Source: CBDEGU01 sp965238045 | Lineage (GTDB): Bacteria > Acidobacteriota > Terriglobia > Bryobacterales > UBA6623 | DNA: 64,000 nucleotides | NCBI GenBank assembly: GCA_965238045.1 | Contig: CBDEGU010000011.1 | Span: 248,001-312,000, forward strand | Direction of reading: 5' to 3' | Part shown: positions 1-7,721 of the stretch, piece by piece | Numbering within the stretch: position 1 is the stretch's first letter | Layout: the number at the start of each line of letters is the position of its first letter | Program-made: the position numbers and the translations under genes | Notes under the pieces: model-generated | Told to the model about the DNA's origin: nothing | The model's database searches: none | Seen by the model: the letters and a program-made list of their open reading frames with translations, nothing else

Positions 1-1
1 G

Positions 2-280
2 AAAGCCGAATTGCTGACGCTGGCGGCGCGAGAGGGAACCATACAACTCGTGCTGAGAAATCCCGTGGATGATGAGATCGTCTCGGAGCACCGGCCGGGA
101 ACACGCACACGTGATCTGTTCGCCAAGTCGCGTCCGAAGAAGAGACCTGTGGCGCGTTTCAGAAGGTCCGGTCCCGCGGTCGTCACCGTGCCTGTTGCGC
201 CTCCGCCCCCGCGCCAGGTAGAGATGATCCTAGGAAACGAAAAAAATATCGTAACGTTGGCGTCGGTCCCGCCGAGATGA
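2..280 (+). CDS. cpaB: Flp pilus assembly protein CpaB (RcpC), C-terminal end, partial
   Basis: The gene enters from the left edge, so only its last ~92 residues are visible. The motif LTLAAREGTIQLVLRNP is typical of the CpaB/RcpC C-terminal region, where a periplasmic SAF/RcpC domain ends. CpaB proteins are anchored in the inner membrane and stabilise the Tad secretin. The tail after this motif is basic and then Pro/Val-rich. The next gene is the secretin cpaC, the usual order cpaB-cpaC in Tad loci. The call rests on this short motif and on the downstream operon; the N-terminal SAF domain cannot be checked. Confidence 0.8.
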   Translation, partial: KAELLTLAAREGTIQLVLRNPVDDEIVSEHRPGTRTRDLFAKSRPKKRPVARFRRSGPAVVTVPVAPPPPRQVEMILGNEKNIVTLASVPPR

Positions 281-426
281 ATCTTGTAATAACTCAAGGT
301 GCTCGTATGTCACCCAGTCCCCCCCCATGACACTCAATCGACCTTATAAGCTGTCCAAGCCGCCGCGCGGCAGGGCCTGCCAGCCCCGGCGGATTACAGC
401 TTGCGCGAGTTCTGATCGCGCTCTCC

Positions 427-1731
427 GTGGCCTGGTTCCTGATTCCGGGCGCTCTCAGGGCGGCGCCACCGCCCAATGGTGCGGCCGGTGACGAAATTCC
501 GCTCACCGTTGGGCGATCGGTCGTACTGGACCACCCCGATGACATTGTGCGCATTGCGATCACCGACCCAAACATTGTCGATGCCGTGCCCATTTCTACT
601 CGCGAAATTCTGCTGAACGCGAAGAATCCAGGCCTGTCCACCTTGATCATATGGTCACGCTCGGGTGAGCGGAATTTCTTCACGATTTCGGTCAAAGTGA
701 ATGTAGAGCAGCTGCAGGACCATCTACAGACCGCGTTTCCCGGTGAGGCAATCCGGGTCAACGTGAGCAGGGGCGTAGCGACGCTGGATGGTAATGTGTC
801 GAGTCCGGATGTCGTGGACCGAGCCGTCGCGATGGTCTCTGGCGCGGGCGCCGGAGCCGTCATCAACAATCTCCAGCTTCCGCCCCCTCCGGCGGAGCGG
901 CAGATCCTCATAAAAGTAGTGTTCGCGGAATTTCAACGCAACGTGGCCCGTGATTTTGCCGTGAATCTGGCCAGCACCGGAGCTCTGAACACTCCGGCCT
1001 CGATCACTACTCAGCAGGCCAGTCCGCCGCTGATCCAGTCTCTGGAAGGCACCATTGGCGGCCGTCTCGAGGGTACCGCTACGACCTTTAATCTCCAAAA
1101 CACGCTCAACATATTCGCGTTCCGTCCAGATCTCAATATCGGAGTGCTCATTCAGGCGCTGAAGGCGAAGAGTCTGGTCGAAATTCTCGCCGAGCCGAAT
1201 ATGATAACGACGTCGGGCAAGGCGGCGCGATTCCTGGTGGGCGGCGAATTCCCCGTGCCGATTTTGCAGGGAGGCGCGGGCGCCGGCGCGGTAACGATTC
1301 AGTTCCGCGAATTCGGCATTCGGCTGGACTTTCTTCCGGAACTCACCGAACGCGGTTCAATCAAGATGAAGATAAAGCCCGAGGTCAGCGCACTCGACTT
1401 CGCGAATGCCGTGCAGTTTTCGGGATTCTTGATTCCGGCCTTGTCGACCCGCAGGATCGACACCGAGGTTGAGCTCATGCCGGGCCAAAGCTTTGTGATT
1501 GGAGGGCTCATTGACAGCCGCGTTACCGAAACCGTCAACCGGATTCCCGGGCTGTCTAGCATCCCCCTGGTCGGCAGGATTTTCAGGAGCCACGCCAAGA
1601 CCAAAACGAATACCGAGTTACTGGTCATCGTGACGCCCGAGTTTCCTGAGGTCATCCAGGCGGGCGAGGACTTTCCCGACGTTCCCCGGCCGCTGCCGTT
1701 TCTGTCTCCAGTCACTGAGAAGGAGATGTAG
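427..1731 (+). CDS. cpaC: Tad/Flp pilus secretin CpaC (RcpA)
   Basis: Outer-membrane secretin ring through which the Flp pilus exits. A pilus-assembly N-terminal domain comes first (EIPLTVGRSVVL, then NPGLSTLIIWSRSG), then a BON-like domain (residues ~95-140), then the secretin core with VEILAEPNMITTSG, VGGEFPVPIL and the closing VIGGLI...PGLSSIPLVGRIF...LLVIVTPE. The start is unclear. The GTG at 427 leaves only a short hydrophobic leader, and the same frame stays open upstream to a TGA at 328-330, so hydrophobic residues of the signal peptide appear to lie before the GTG. An ATG at 307 has a good AAGGTG ribosome site but meets that TGA; an ATG at 327 is in another frame. cpaE follows after ~70 bases. 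Confidence 0.9.
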   Translation: MAWFLIPGALRAAPPPNGAAGDEIPLTVGRSVVLDHPDDIVRIAITDPNIVDAVPISTREILLNAKNPGLSTLIIWSRSGERNFFTISVKVNVEQLQDHLQTAFPGEAIRVNVSRGVATLDGNVSSPDVVDRAVAMVSGAGAGAVINNLQLPPPPAERQILIKVVFAEFQRNVARDFAVNLASTGALNTPASITTQQASPPLIQSLEGTIGGRLEGTATTFNLQNTLNIFAFRPDLNIGVLIQALKAKSLVEILAEPNMITTSGKAARFLVGGEFPVPILQGGAGAGAVTIQFREFGIRLDFLPELTERGSIKMKIKPEVSALDFANAVQFSGFLIPALSTRRIDTEVELMPGQSFVIGGLIDSRVTETVNRIPGLSSIPLVGRIFRSHAKTKTNTELLVIVTPEFPEVIQAGEDFPDVPRPLPFLSPVTEKEM

Positions 1732-1803
1732 AAGTTTAATTAGGGCCAGAGGCGTGACGCTGATGGTCCTTGGATATTGATACTGTGTGCCCAAGTTGTC
1801 GTT

Positions 1804-3015
1804 ATGGCAGGAAGCGATTTTTCTAATCAAGCAGGTTTATCGGCGGTTCTGCTGTGTCCGAATCGAAGACTCGCGCAGCAGTTTGCCTCTGCTATTCCTG
1901 ACCCACGGGCTCTTGCCATCGTAGCGGATATCAACGAGTATCCTTCACCCCAGAAGCTGGGCGATCGCCTGCGGCAGCAGCGATGCGACCTGATTCTCCT
2001 GGACTTGGGGACGGACACCGAACTGGCGCTGAAGCTCATTGCGGCGGTCGCGGCCCTGCGGCCGAAGATTCACGTCGTCGGCCTGCACGACGCGAATGAC
2101 GCTGGCATCATCATCCGCTCGCTGCGGGCCGGGGCTACGGAATTTCTGTGTGCTCCATTCGACTTGGACTCGCTCAGCACCGTAATGACCCGCATCGTCC
2201 GCATGAGAGAAACCGCCGAGGGCGCGACGCAAGAACGGGGGCGCCTGTATGGGTTTACCGGAGCGAAGGCGGGCCAGGGCGCGACCACTTTGGCCTACAA
2301 CCTGGCATTTTCGGCCTCCCAGGAGGAGGGCCGAAAGGTTCTGCTGATGGATGTCGACTTGCTCGGTGCAACCGTATCGTTCGCGCTTCGCCTCAAACAC
2401 GCCTACAATCTGCTCGATGCGTTGCGCCACACCGAGAAACTCGACAAGGCCCTCTGGTCGGCGCTGATTACTTCCCAGGACAGCCTGGACGTTCTTCTGG
2501 GTCCAGAGCGTCCAGAGGTGGTGGCGGTCGACAATCAAGGCGTGTCGCAATTGATCGCCTTTGTGCGCCGCGCCTACGATGTGATCGTCATCGATCTGCC
2601 CTGCGCCTACGAAAGCATCTCGCGAGCCCTGATTCCAGAAATCGATGAACTCTATGTCGTCTCCAATCCCGAGTTGTCGTCGCTTCACATGGCTCGCAAG
2701 TGTCTGACGCATCTTGGGCAGGAAGGCCCGGGGGAAGGTCAAATTTCGCTGGTGATTAACCGCATGCACCGGCGGCAGGAGCTGACGGCCCAGGACATAG
2801 AAAAAGTCTTCAATTTTCCGGTGGGTTATGTTTTTCCAGAAGACCACTTGGCGGCTCACAGGGCGCTCACGGCCGGAAAGCCGGTCGCCTTGAATACCGA
2901 ACTCGGGCGCACGATACGGTCCTTTGGCAAGACGATCTTGGGCACCGGGGGCGAGAAGAAGAAAAAGAAGAGCGCCGGCGGGCTGAGTCTGACCGCGCTG
3001 TTGTCGAACGGGTAA
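1804..3015 (+). CDS. cpaE: Tad pilus localisation ATPase-like protein CpaE/TadZ
   Basis: MinD/ParA-like protein of 403 residues that positions Tad machinery at the inner face of the membrane. An N-terminal receiver-like domain (ILLDLGTDTELALKLI, RAGATEFLCAPFD) is followed by a P-loop domain. The deviant Walker A reads AKAGQGATTLAYNLA. It keeps the signature lysine but has alanine where the P-loop lysine should be, as in other CpaE/TadZ proteins that have GAT or GAS at this place. The Walker A-prime segment is LLMDVDLLG and the Walker B-like segment is VIVIDLP. ATG 1804 is preferred to the TTG at 1777 because homology begins there. A lysine-rich tail (KKKKKS) lies near the C-terminus. cpaF begins 32 bases downstream. 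Confidence 0.88.
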   Translation: MAGSDFSNQAGLSAVLLCPNRRLAQQFASAIPDPRALAIVADINEYPSPQKLGDRLRQQRCDLILLDLGTDTELALKLIAAVAALRPKIHVVGLHDANDAGIIIRSLRAGATEFLCAPFDLDSLSTVMTRIVRMRETAEGATQERGRLYGFTGAKAGQGATTLAYNLAFSASQEEGRKVLLMDVDLLGATVSFALRLKHAYNLLDALRHTEKLDKALWSALITSQDSLDVLLGPERPEVVAVDNQGVSQLIAFVRRAYDVIVIDLPCAYESISRALIPEIDELYVVSNPELSSLHMARKCLTHLGQEGPGEGQISLVINRMHRRQELTAQDIEKVFNFPVGYVFPEDHLAAHRALTAGKPVALNTELGRTIRSFGKTILGTGGEKKKKKSAGGLSLTALLSNG

Positions 3016-3047
3016 GTTTTATTCCCGCAAAGGGCTGAGAGTAAGCT

Positions 3048-4412
3048 ATGGCACTACCACAGGAAATCGGCACGGCTTCGGATGTGGGATGGGAGGACCG
3101 CGTCCGGCGCGCCAGCACCGGGAGCCGTCTGACTCGGAATCCCGAATATCAGGAATTGAAGTTTAAGCTCCACCGGCGTCTGCTTGACAAGATCAACCTG
3201 GAGGCGCTGGCGTCGATCGAGAATCAGAAAGTGCGCTCGGAAGTGCGCAATGCGCTGATGTCGCTGATCGACGAAGAGTCTACGCTGCTGAGTTCGCTGG
3301 AACGCCAGCAGATTTGTGACGAGGTGCTTGACGAAGTTTTTGGTCTTGGTCCGCTGGAACCGCTCCTTCAGTATCCGACCGTGAGCGACATTCTGGTCAA
3401 TACGCATAAGCAAGTCTATGTTGAGCGAAAAGGTCAACTCGAGCTGACGAATGTCACATTCAAGGATGACGGGCATCTGCTGCGCATCATCGACAAAATC
3501 GTGTCCCAGGTCGGCCGGCGCGTGGATGAGTCCTCGCCGATGTGCGATGCTCGCCTTTCGGATGGTTCCCGCGTCAACGCCATCATCGCACCTCTGGCGG
3601 TGGACGGCCCGCTGCTGTCGATTCGGCGATTCAATAACGACAAACTGATGCCCGAGGATCTGGTCGCCTATCAGTCGATCACCGAGGGCATGCTGGAAAT
3701 CATAAAAGCGTGTGTGCGCTCGCGGCTGAATATTATCGTGTCGGGCGGCACTGGTTCTGGAAAGACGACCATGCTCAACGCATTGTCGGCTTATATTTCT
3801 CCGAAAGAACGCGTTCTAACCATTGAGGATGCCGCCGAACTGCAGCTAAAGCAGCCCCATGTCGTCCGGCTGGAGACGCGGCCCCCCAACCTGGAAGGAG
3901 AAGGAGCGGTTCGGCAGCGCGAACTGCTGATCAACGCCTTGCGCATGCGCCCAGACCGGATTGTGATTGGAGAGTGCCGTGGCGAGGAGGCGCTTGACAT
4001 GCTGCAGGCCATGAACACTGGCCACGACGGCTCCATGACGACGATTCACGCCAATACGCCGCGTGATGTCATCTCGCGTCTCGAGGTCATGGTCACCCTG
4101 GGAAGCAACATGCCGATCACGGCCATTCGCGGGCAGATTGCTTCGGCGGTGGACCTCATCATTCAGTGTGAGCGATTGAGCGACGGGGCCAGGCGAGTCC
4201 GCAGTGTGACGGAAGTGACGACCATGGAAGGCGACATGGTCATGCTCCAAGACCTGTTTGTTTTTGAGAAGCTGGGCGTTTCTGGCGAGGGCAAGGTTCT
4301 AGGGCGATTCGCCGCCACCGGTATTCGTCCCCGATTCTACGAGAAGCTGCAGGCGGCGGGTCATCGCCTCGGGGCGGAGTTGTTTGAAGAGATCGTGGAA
4401 ATCACGGAGTAA
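3048..4412 (+). CDS. cpaF: Tad pilus assembly ATPase CpaF (TadA)
   Basis: Hexameric secretion ATPase of the type II/IV family that powers Flp pilin polymerisation at the inner membrane. It is 454 residues, normal for CpaF. Walker A is SGGTGSGKTTML at about residues 231-242. The Asp-box/Walker B region is RMRPDRIVIGECRGEEALDML, followed by the His-box context GHDGSMTTIHANTP. The N-terminal domain includes DEVFGLGPLEPLL and VSDILVN, which are characteristic of CpaF. A GAGAG ribosome site stands before ATG 3048. tadB starts 6 bases after the stop, so the two are almost certainly co-transcribed. Confidence 0.95.
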   Translation: MALPQEIGTASDVGWEDRVRRASTGSRLTRNPEYQELKFKLHRRLLDKINLEALASIENQKVRSEVRNALMSLIDEESTLLSSLERQQICDEVLDEVFGLGPLEPLLQYPTVSDILVNTHKQVYVERKGQLELTNVTFKDDGHLLRIIDKIVSQVGRRVDESSPMCDARLSDGSRVNAIIAPLAVDGPLLSIRRFNNDKLMPEDLVAYQSITEGMLEIIKACVRSRLNIIVSGGTGSGKTTMLNALSAYISPKERVLTIEDAAELQLKQPHVVRLETRPPNLEGEGAVRQRELLINALRMRPDRIVIGECRGEEALDMLQAMNTGHDGSMTTIHANTPRDVISRLEVMVTLGSNMPITAIRGQIASAVDLIIQCERLSDGARRVRSVTEVTTMEGDMVMLQDLFVFEKLGVSGEGKVLGRFAATGIRPRFYEKLQAAGHRLGAELFEEIVEITE

Positions 4413-4418
4413 TTCATC

Positions 4419-5393
4419 ATGGGTGGTTTATTGATCTTTTTCTTGTTTTTGGCGGGCGTCATGGTCTTCACCATCGTCATCGCCAACAACGTCATGCGAA
4501 AGCGTGATGTCGACCAGATGAAGGACTTGGTGTCTGGCAAGACCGCCGTGAGCGTTAGCGGCGCATCGGCCGGATCGGGTTCCCTCATGAAGGCGGAGCA
4601 TGCCACGAAGCGGGACCGGGTGGCAAAGCTTGTGCTCGGCCGTGACTTGAACCAAAAGATGCGGGACTTGATCGAGCAGGCTGGAATGGACTGGGATCCG
4701 GCGCGGACGATGCTGGGAGCTTTGTTTCTCGCCGTCCTCGGGTTCAACCTGTTCTGGTATGTCGTTCCGCGTGGCCAACCCATCGCGGTCATCGGCGTCA
4801 TCGTGGGCGGCGGCGCCCCATTCCTCTACATCTATAGCAAGCGAAAAAAACGCCTGTTCAAGTTTGAAGAGCAATTTCCGGATGCCCTAGAGTTTGTCGC
4901 CCGAGCTATGAGGTCCGGTCATGCCTTCTCGGTATCGCTCGAGATGCTGCACAAGGAGTTTCCCCCGCCTCTGTCCGACGAATTTCGGCGCACCTTCGAG
5001 GAACAGAATCTCGGACTGCCCCTGGATGTCGCCTTGGAGCGCCTTGGGACAAGGGTGCCCCTGCTGGATGTTCACTTCTTCGTCTCGGCGGTCTTGCTTC
5101 AGAAGAGAACAGGCGGCAATTTGGCCGCGCTCTTGGAAAATCTTGCTTATTTGATGCGCGAACGCTTCAAGCTGCGCGGAAGAATTCGGGCGATCAGCGC
5201 CCATGGCCGAATCTCGGGCCTTGTTCTCTCCATGATTCCAATGGCCGTCGCCTTGATGATGTTTGTTACGAACCCGGAATATGTTCTATTTTTCCTGGAT
5301 GACCCGGACGGCAAGATCATGCTGGCCGCCTGTATCTTCCTGCAACTTCTCGGGTTCATTTCCATTCGTAAGATTACCGACATTGGAGTGTGA
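4419..5393 (+). CDS. tadB: Tad inner-membrane platform protein TadB
   Basis: Type II secretion F-domain protein of 324 residues, one half of the inner-membrane platform on which CpaF acts. A transmembrane segment opens the protein (residues ~2-24), a second pair lies around residues 95-135, and a C-terminal pair closes it (IPMAVALMMFV, IMLAACIFLQLLGFI). The T2SSF core shows the recognisable FPDALEFVARAMRSGHAFSVSLEML and later TGGNLAALLENLAYLMRER. The gene lies between cpaF (6-base gap) and the broken tadC (3-base gap), the standard Tad order. Confidence 0.93.
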   Translation: MGGLLIFFLFLAGVMVFTIVIANNVMRKRDVDQMKDLVSGKTAVSVSGASAGSGSLMKAEHATKRDRVAKLVLGRDLNQKMRDLIEQAGMDWDPARTMLGALFLAVLGFNLFWYVVPRGQPIAVIGVIVGGGAPFLYIYSKRKKRLFKFEEQFPDALEFVARAMRSGHAFSVSLEMLHKEFPPPLSDEFRRTFEEQNLGLPLDVALERLGTRVPLLDVHFFVSAVLLQKRTGGNLAALLENLAYLMRERFKLRGRIRAISAHGRISGLVLSMIPMAVALMMFVTNPEYVLFFLDDPDGKIMLAACIFLQLLGFISIRKITDIGV

Positions 5394-5430
5394 CTTATGA
5401 GTGCGATGGTGGCATCGGTTTTCTTGTTTA

Positions 5431-6467
5431 GATGGGTATTCACTTGACTCAGGTATTTTGAAATGGCCCCTACATGTTGTGGTTGTCCGTAGCGCGTGTT
5501 GCGGCGCCTCCGACCAGCGACTTGTAGGGCGCCGGTTGGACGGCGACGGCCTGCTGAACCAGGCGGTAGAAGAGCTTGCCTCGGCTTCTGGACTTGCGGC
5601 GGTTGAAGCGGAAGGTGAATTCGTCGAGGTAGTAGTCGAGATGCTCGTGGCTGACGGCTCCTTGATGCGTACCCAGTATCCAACGCTTCAGTAACGACAC
5701 CACGCGATGCACGCGGGGGAGCAGTTGAGAGGCTCGTGCCGGTTGCCCGTCCAGGTAGCTCACCTCGTGGCGATAGCCGTCGCTTTCGAGTGGCTCGTAT
5801 CCCAGCCAGCCGTCCGTGTGGACCACGCTGCCGGGTTCGACCGACTCGCCGACGAAGGCCATCAAGCTGTCCCCAGAGGCGTTCGGAATCGTGCGCATCC
5901 GAACTCGTCCGATGCCGGCGCCATCTTCCTCGGCCGCTACTACAATCAGCGCTTTCGCGTCGGTTTGGCGGCCCCGCACGCCCTCCTCCAGGGCTCCTAA
6001 GTAAGTCTCGTCAACCTCAACGCGCCCGCTGAGGCGATCACGTCCGGGCCGCACCATAGCGCGCCGAAGCTTGTGCAACCAAGTCCAGGCCGTCTTGTAG
6101 CTGCCCAGGCCCAACACCCGCTGCAATCCCAATGCACTCGCCCCGTTCTTCTGGCTGGTGAGCCACCACATTGCTCGAAACCAACTCTGGAGCGGCTTGC
6201 GGGTGTCTTGAAAGATTGTGCCTGCTGTCGCCGAAGCTTGATGCCCGCAGCTTGCACACTGCAGCAGCACCGTGCGCACCGCCCAGGTTTTGTCATGCCC
6301 GCATCGCGGACAACGAAAACCCTCCGGCCAGCGGAGTTGACACAGATACTCCCGACAGGCCTGCTCGCTAGCGAAACGCGCCTCGAACTCGGCCAAATTC
6401 CGGGGATAATCTTCCATCGCCCAAGATCCTACATCTTGGGGTCACCTGAGTCAAGTAAATACCCATC
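5431..6467. mobile_element. Complete IS1595-family insertion sequence
   Basis: The element is 1037 bases. Its ends are inverted repeats of 24 bases with one mismatch: left GATGGGTATTCACTTGACTC and on, right complement GATGGGTATTTACTTGACTC and on, both continuing AGGT. It is flanked by the direct duplication CTTGTTTA at 5423-5430 and 6468-6475. An 8-base duplication is the usual signature of IS1595-family transposition. The single transposase gene runs opposite to the host operon. Perfect duplication and near-perfect ends suggest a recent insertion. Confidence 0.95.
5470..6417 (-). CDS. IS1595-family transposase (ISXO2-like DDE domain)
   Basis: 315-residue transposase. The N-terminus carries a zinc ribbon, CPRCGH at about residue 36 and CASCGH at about residue 54, as in IS1595/ISXO2 enzymes. 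The catalytic domain shows VEVDETYLG (first Asp), VVHTDGWLGY (second Asp) and the family closing signature YYLDEFTFRFNRRKS. It is full length with no frameshift, so the element may still be active. It is transcribed against the Tad operon and starts ~50 bases inside the right inverted repeat. Confidence 0.93.
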   Translation of the reverse strand: MEDYPRNLAEFEARFASEQACREYLCQLRWPEGFRCPRCGHDKTWAVRTVLLQCASCGHQASATAGTIFQDTRKPLQSWFRAMWWLTSQKNGASALGLQRVLGLGSYKTAWTWLHKLRRAMVRPGRDRLSGRVEVDETYLGALEEGVRGRQTDAKALIVVAAEEDGAGIGRVRMRTIPNASGDSLMAFVGESVEPGSVVHTDGWLGYEPLESDGYRHEVSYLDGQPARASQLLPRVHRVVSLLKRWILGTHQGAVSHEHLDYYLDEFTFRFNRRKSRSRGKLFYRLVQQAVAVQPAPYKSLVGGAATRATDNHNM

Positions 6468-7359
6468 CTTGTTTATTCTGATCGCGATTCTCTTGGGGAC
6501 GGTGGGTTTCAAGTTTTGGGTCCAGCCCAAGGCCGCCTTGGAACGGGTCGTTGGCGAAGTGGAGCTGGGCGACCAAATCGTCAGGCATCCGAGTCTGTCG
6601 TTTCGTACGCTGCTAGCCAAGATTGGCACTGTGGTGCCACAAAACCCGACCGATGTCGGTATTCAACAGCGCAAGCTTCTTACCGCCGGATTCCGCAGCG
6701 CCTATGCGCTCAAGGTGCTTTACGGGATTAAGGGAGCCATGGCGCTAGCTATGACGATTGTCAGTGCGGGCGTCGTGTTCGGGTTTGAAATGCAGGGCGA
6801 GATGACATTTTTTCAGATCCTGGCTGCCGGGGCGCTGGGATGGTCGTTGCCGAACTTTGTCGTCGGCCGGATGGTCTCAAAGCGGCAGGCGAATCTCAGG
6901 AAAGGTCTGCCAAACGCGCTAGACATGCTCGTGATTTGCGTGGAGTCCGGTCTTGGATTGGACCAGGCGCTCATGCAAGTAAGTAAGGAATTGCATTTGG
7001 CGCACCCGGAGATCAGCGACGAATTCGCCATCATGAATCTGGAGATGCGAGCCGGAAAGAAGCGCGCCGATGCGTTGCACAACCTGGGGGAAAGAACCGA
7101 TGTCGACGAACTCAAGAAAATGGTCAGCGTGCTGGTGCAAGCCGACCGTTTCGGCACCAGTATTTCTCAGACCCTGCGTAATTTTTCGGATTACATGAGA
7201 GTTCAGGCCCGCCAGATCGCCGAGGAGAAGGCTGCGAAGATCGGCGTCAAATTAGTGTTCCCGATCTTCTTTTTCATTCTCCCTTCTCTCTTTGTTGTTA
7301 CGGTCGGCCCGATGATGGTTCGCGTCATGAGAGACTTCTTGCCGCAGTTGGCGCTCTGA

Positions 7360-7721
7360 GAGATGAGGAGACCGGAAGCCTGGTTTGCCGGGAGCCTTGG
7401 GAAGCGGCGTTGGAGCAAGAAAGGCCGCGTCGCAGGACGGCAGGAGTTGTGTGAATGCTGAACGTCACGGGAGCGGTCTTCGCGCCTTGGCGGTTCCGCG
7501 GACCGCTGAAGAACTGTGGTGAGGCCGGCGCCTAAGGCGCCAGCGAATTTGGAAATAGGAGACATACCAGCAGGTGATCCCATCCGCGAGATGTGTTCGC
7601 GGTCTGCGTGGCCGGGATTGTAGCTGAGTCAACGATGTCGGGTCCCCCCGCACCCTGACGCAGAGACGCCAGCAGCTGTGGGCGAGCAGGAATACCTGCA
7701 TGCCCGACGAGGTGCGACAAA
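7360..7721. other. Intergenic region between the Tad operon and the TIGR03437 gene
   Basis: No convincing gene. A palindromic hairpin, GGCGCC-TAA-GGCGCC, lies at 7527-7541 and has no T-run after it. A GAGGTG ribosome site lies just before the next gene. No known riboswitch core was recognised. Confidence 0.4.

Larger units (their letters stand above)
5397..7359 (+). pseudogene. tadC: tadC (Tad inner-membrane platform) split by an IS1595-family element
   Basis: The 5' piece is 5397-5430 (MSAMVASVFLF...) and the remainder is 6476-7359. Removing the inserted 1037 bases plus one copy of the 8-base duplication CTTGTTTA gives one continuous frame of 305 residues that reads ...VASVFLFILIAILLGTVG across the join. 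The T2SSF domain is intact downstream (LPNALDMLVICVESGLGLDQAL, VLVQADRFGTSISQTLRNFSDYMR), as is the C-terminal transmembrane pair. As it stands the 5' piece ends after 16 codons at a TGA inside the element. The large 3' part remains open and reads back into the IS. A TTG at 6469, inside the duplication, or one at 6436 could in principle start a product lacking only ~10 N-terminal residues, but neither has a good ribosome site. Confidence 0.9.

Noticed and set aside
7527..7541. GGCGCC-TAA-GGCGCC as a Rho-independent terminator of the Tad operon
   Set aside because: Stem of six and no T-run; the hairpin lies ~170 bases after tadC. Too weak to call.
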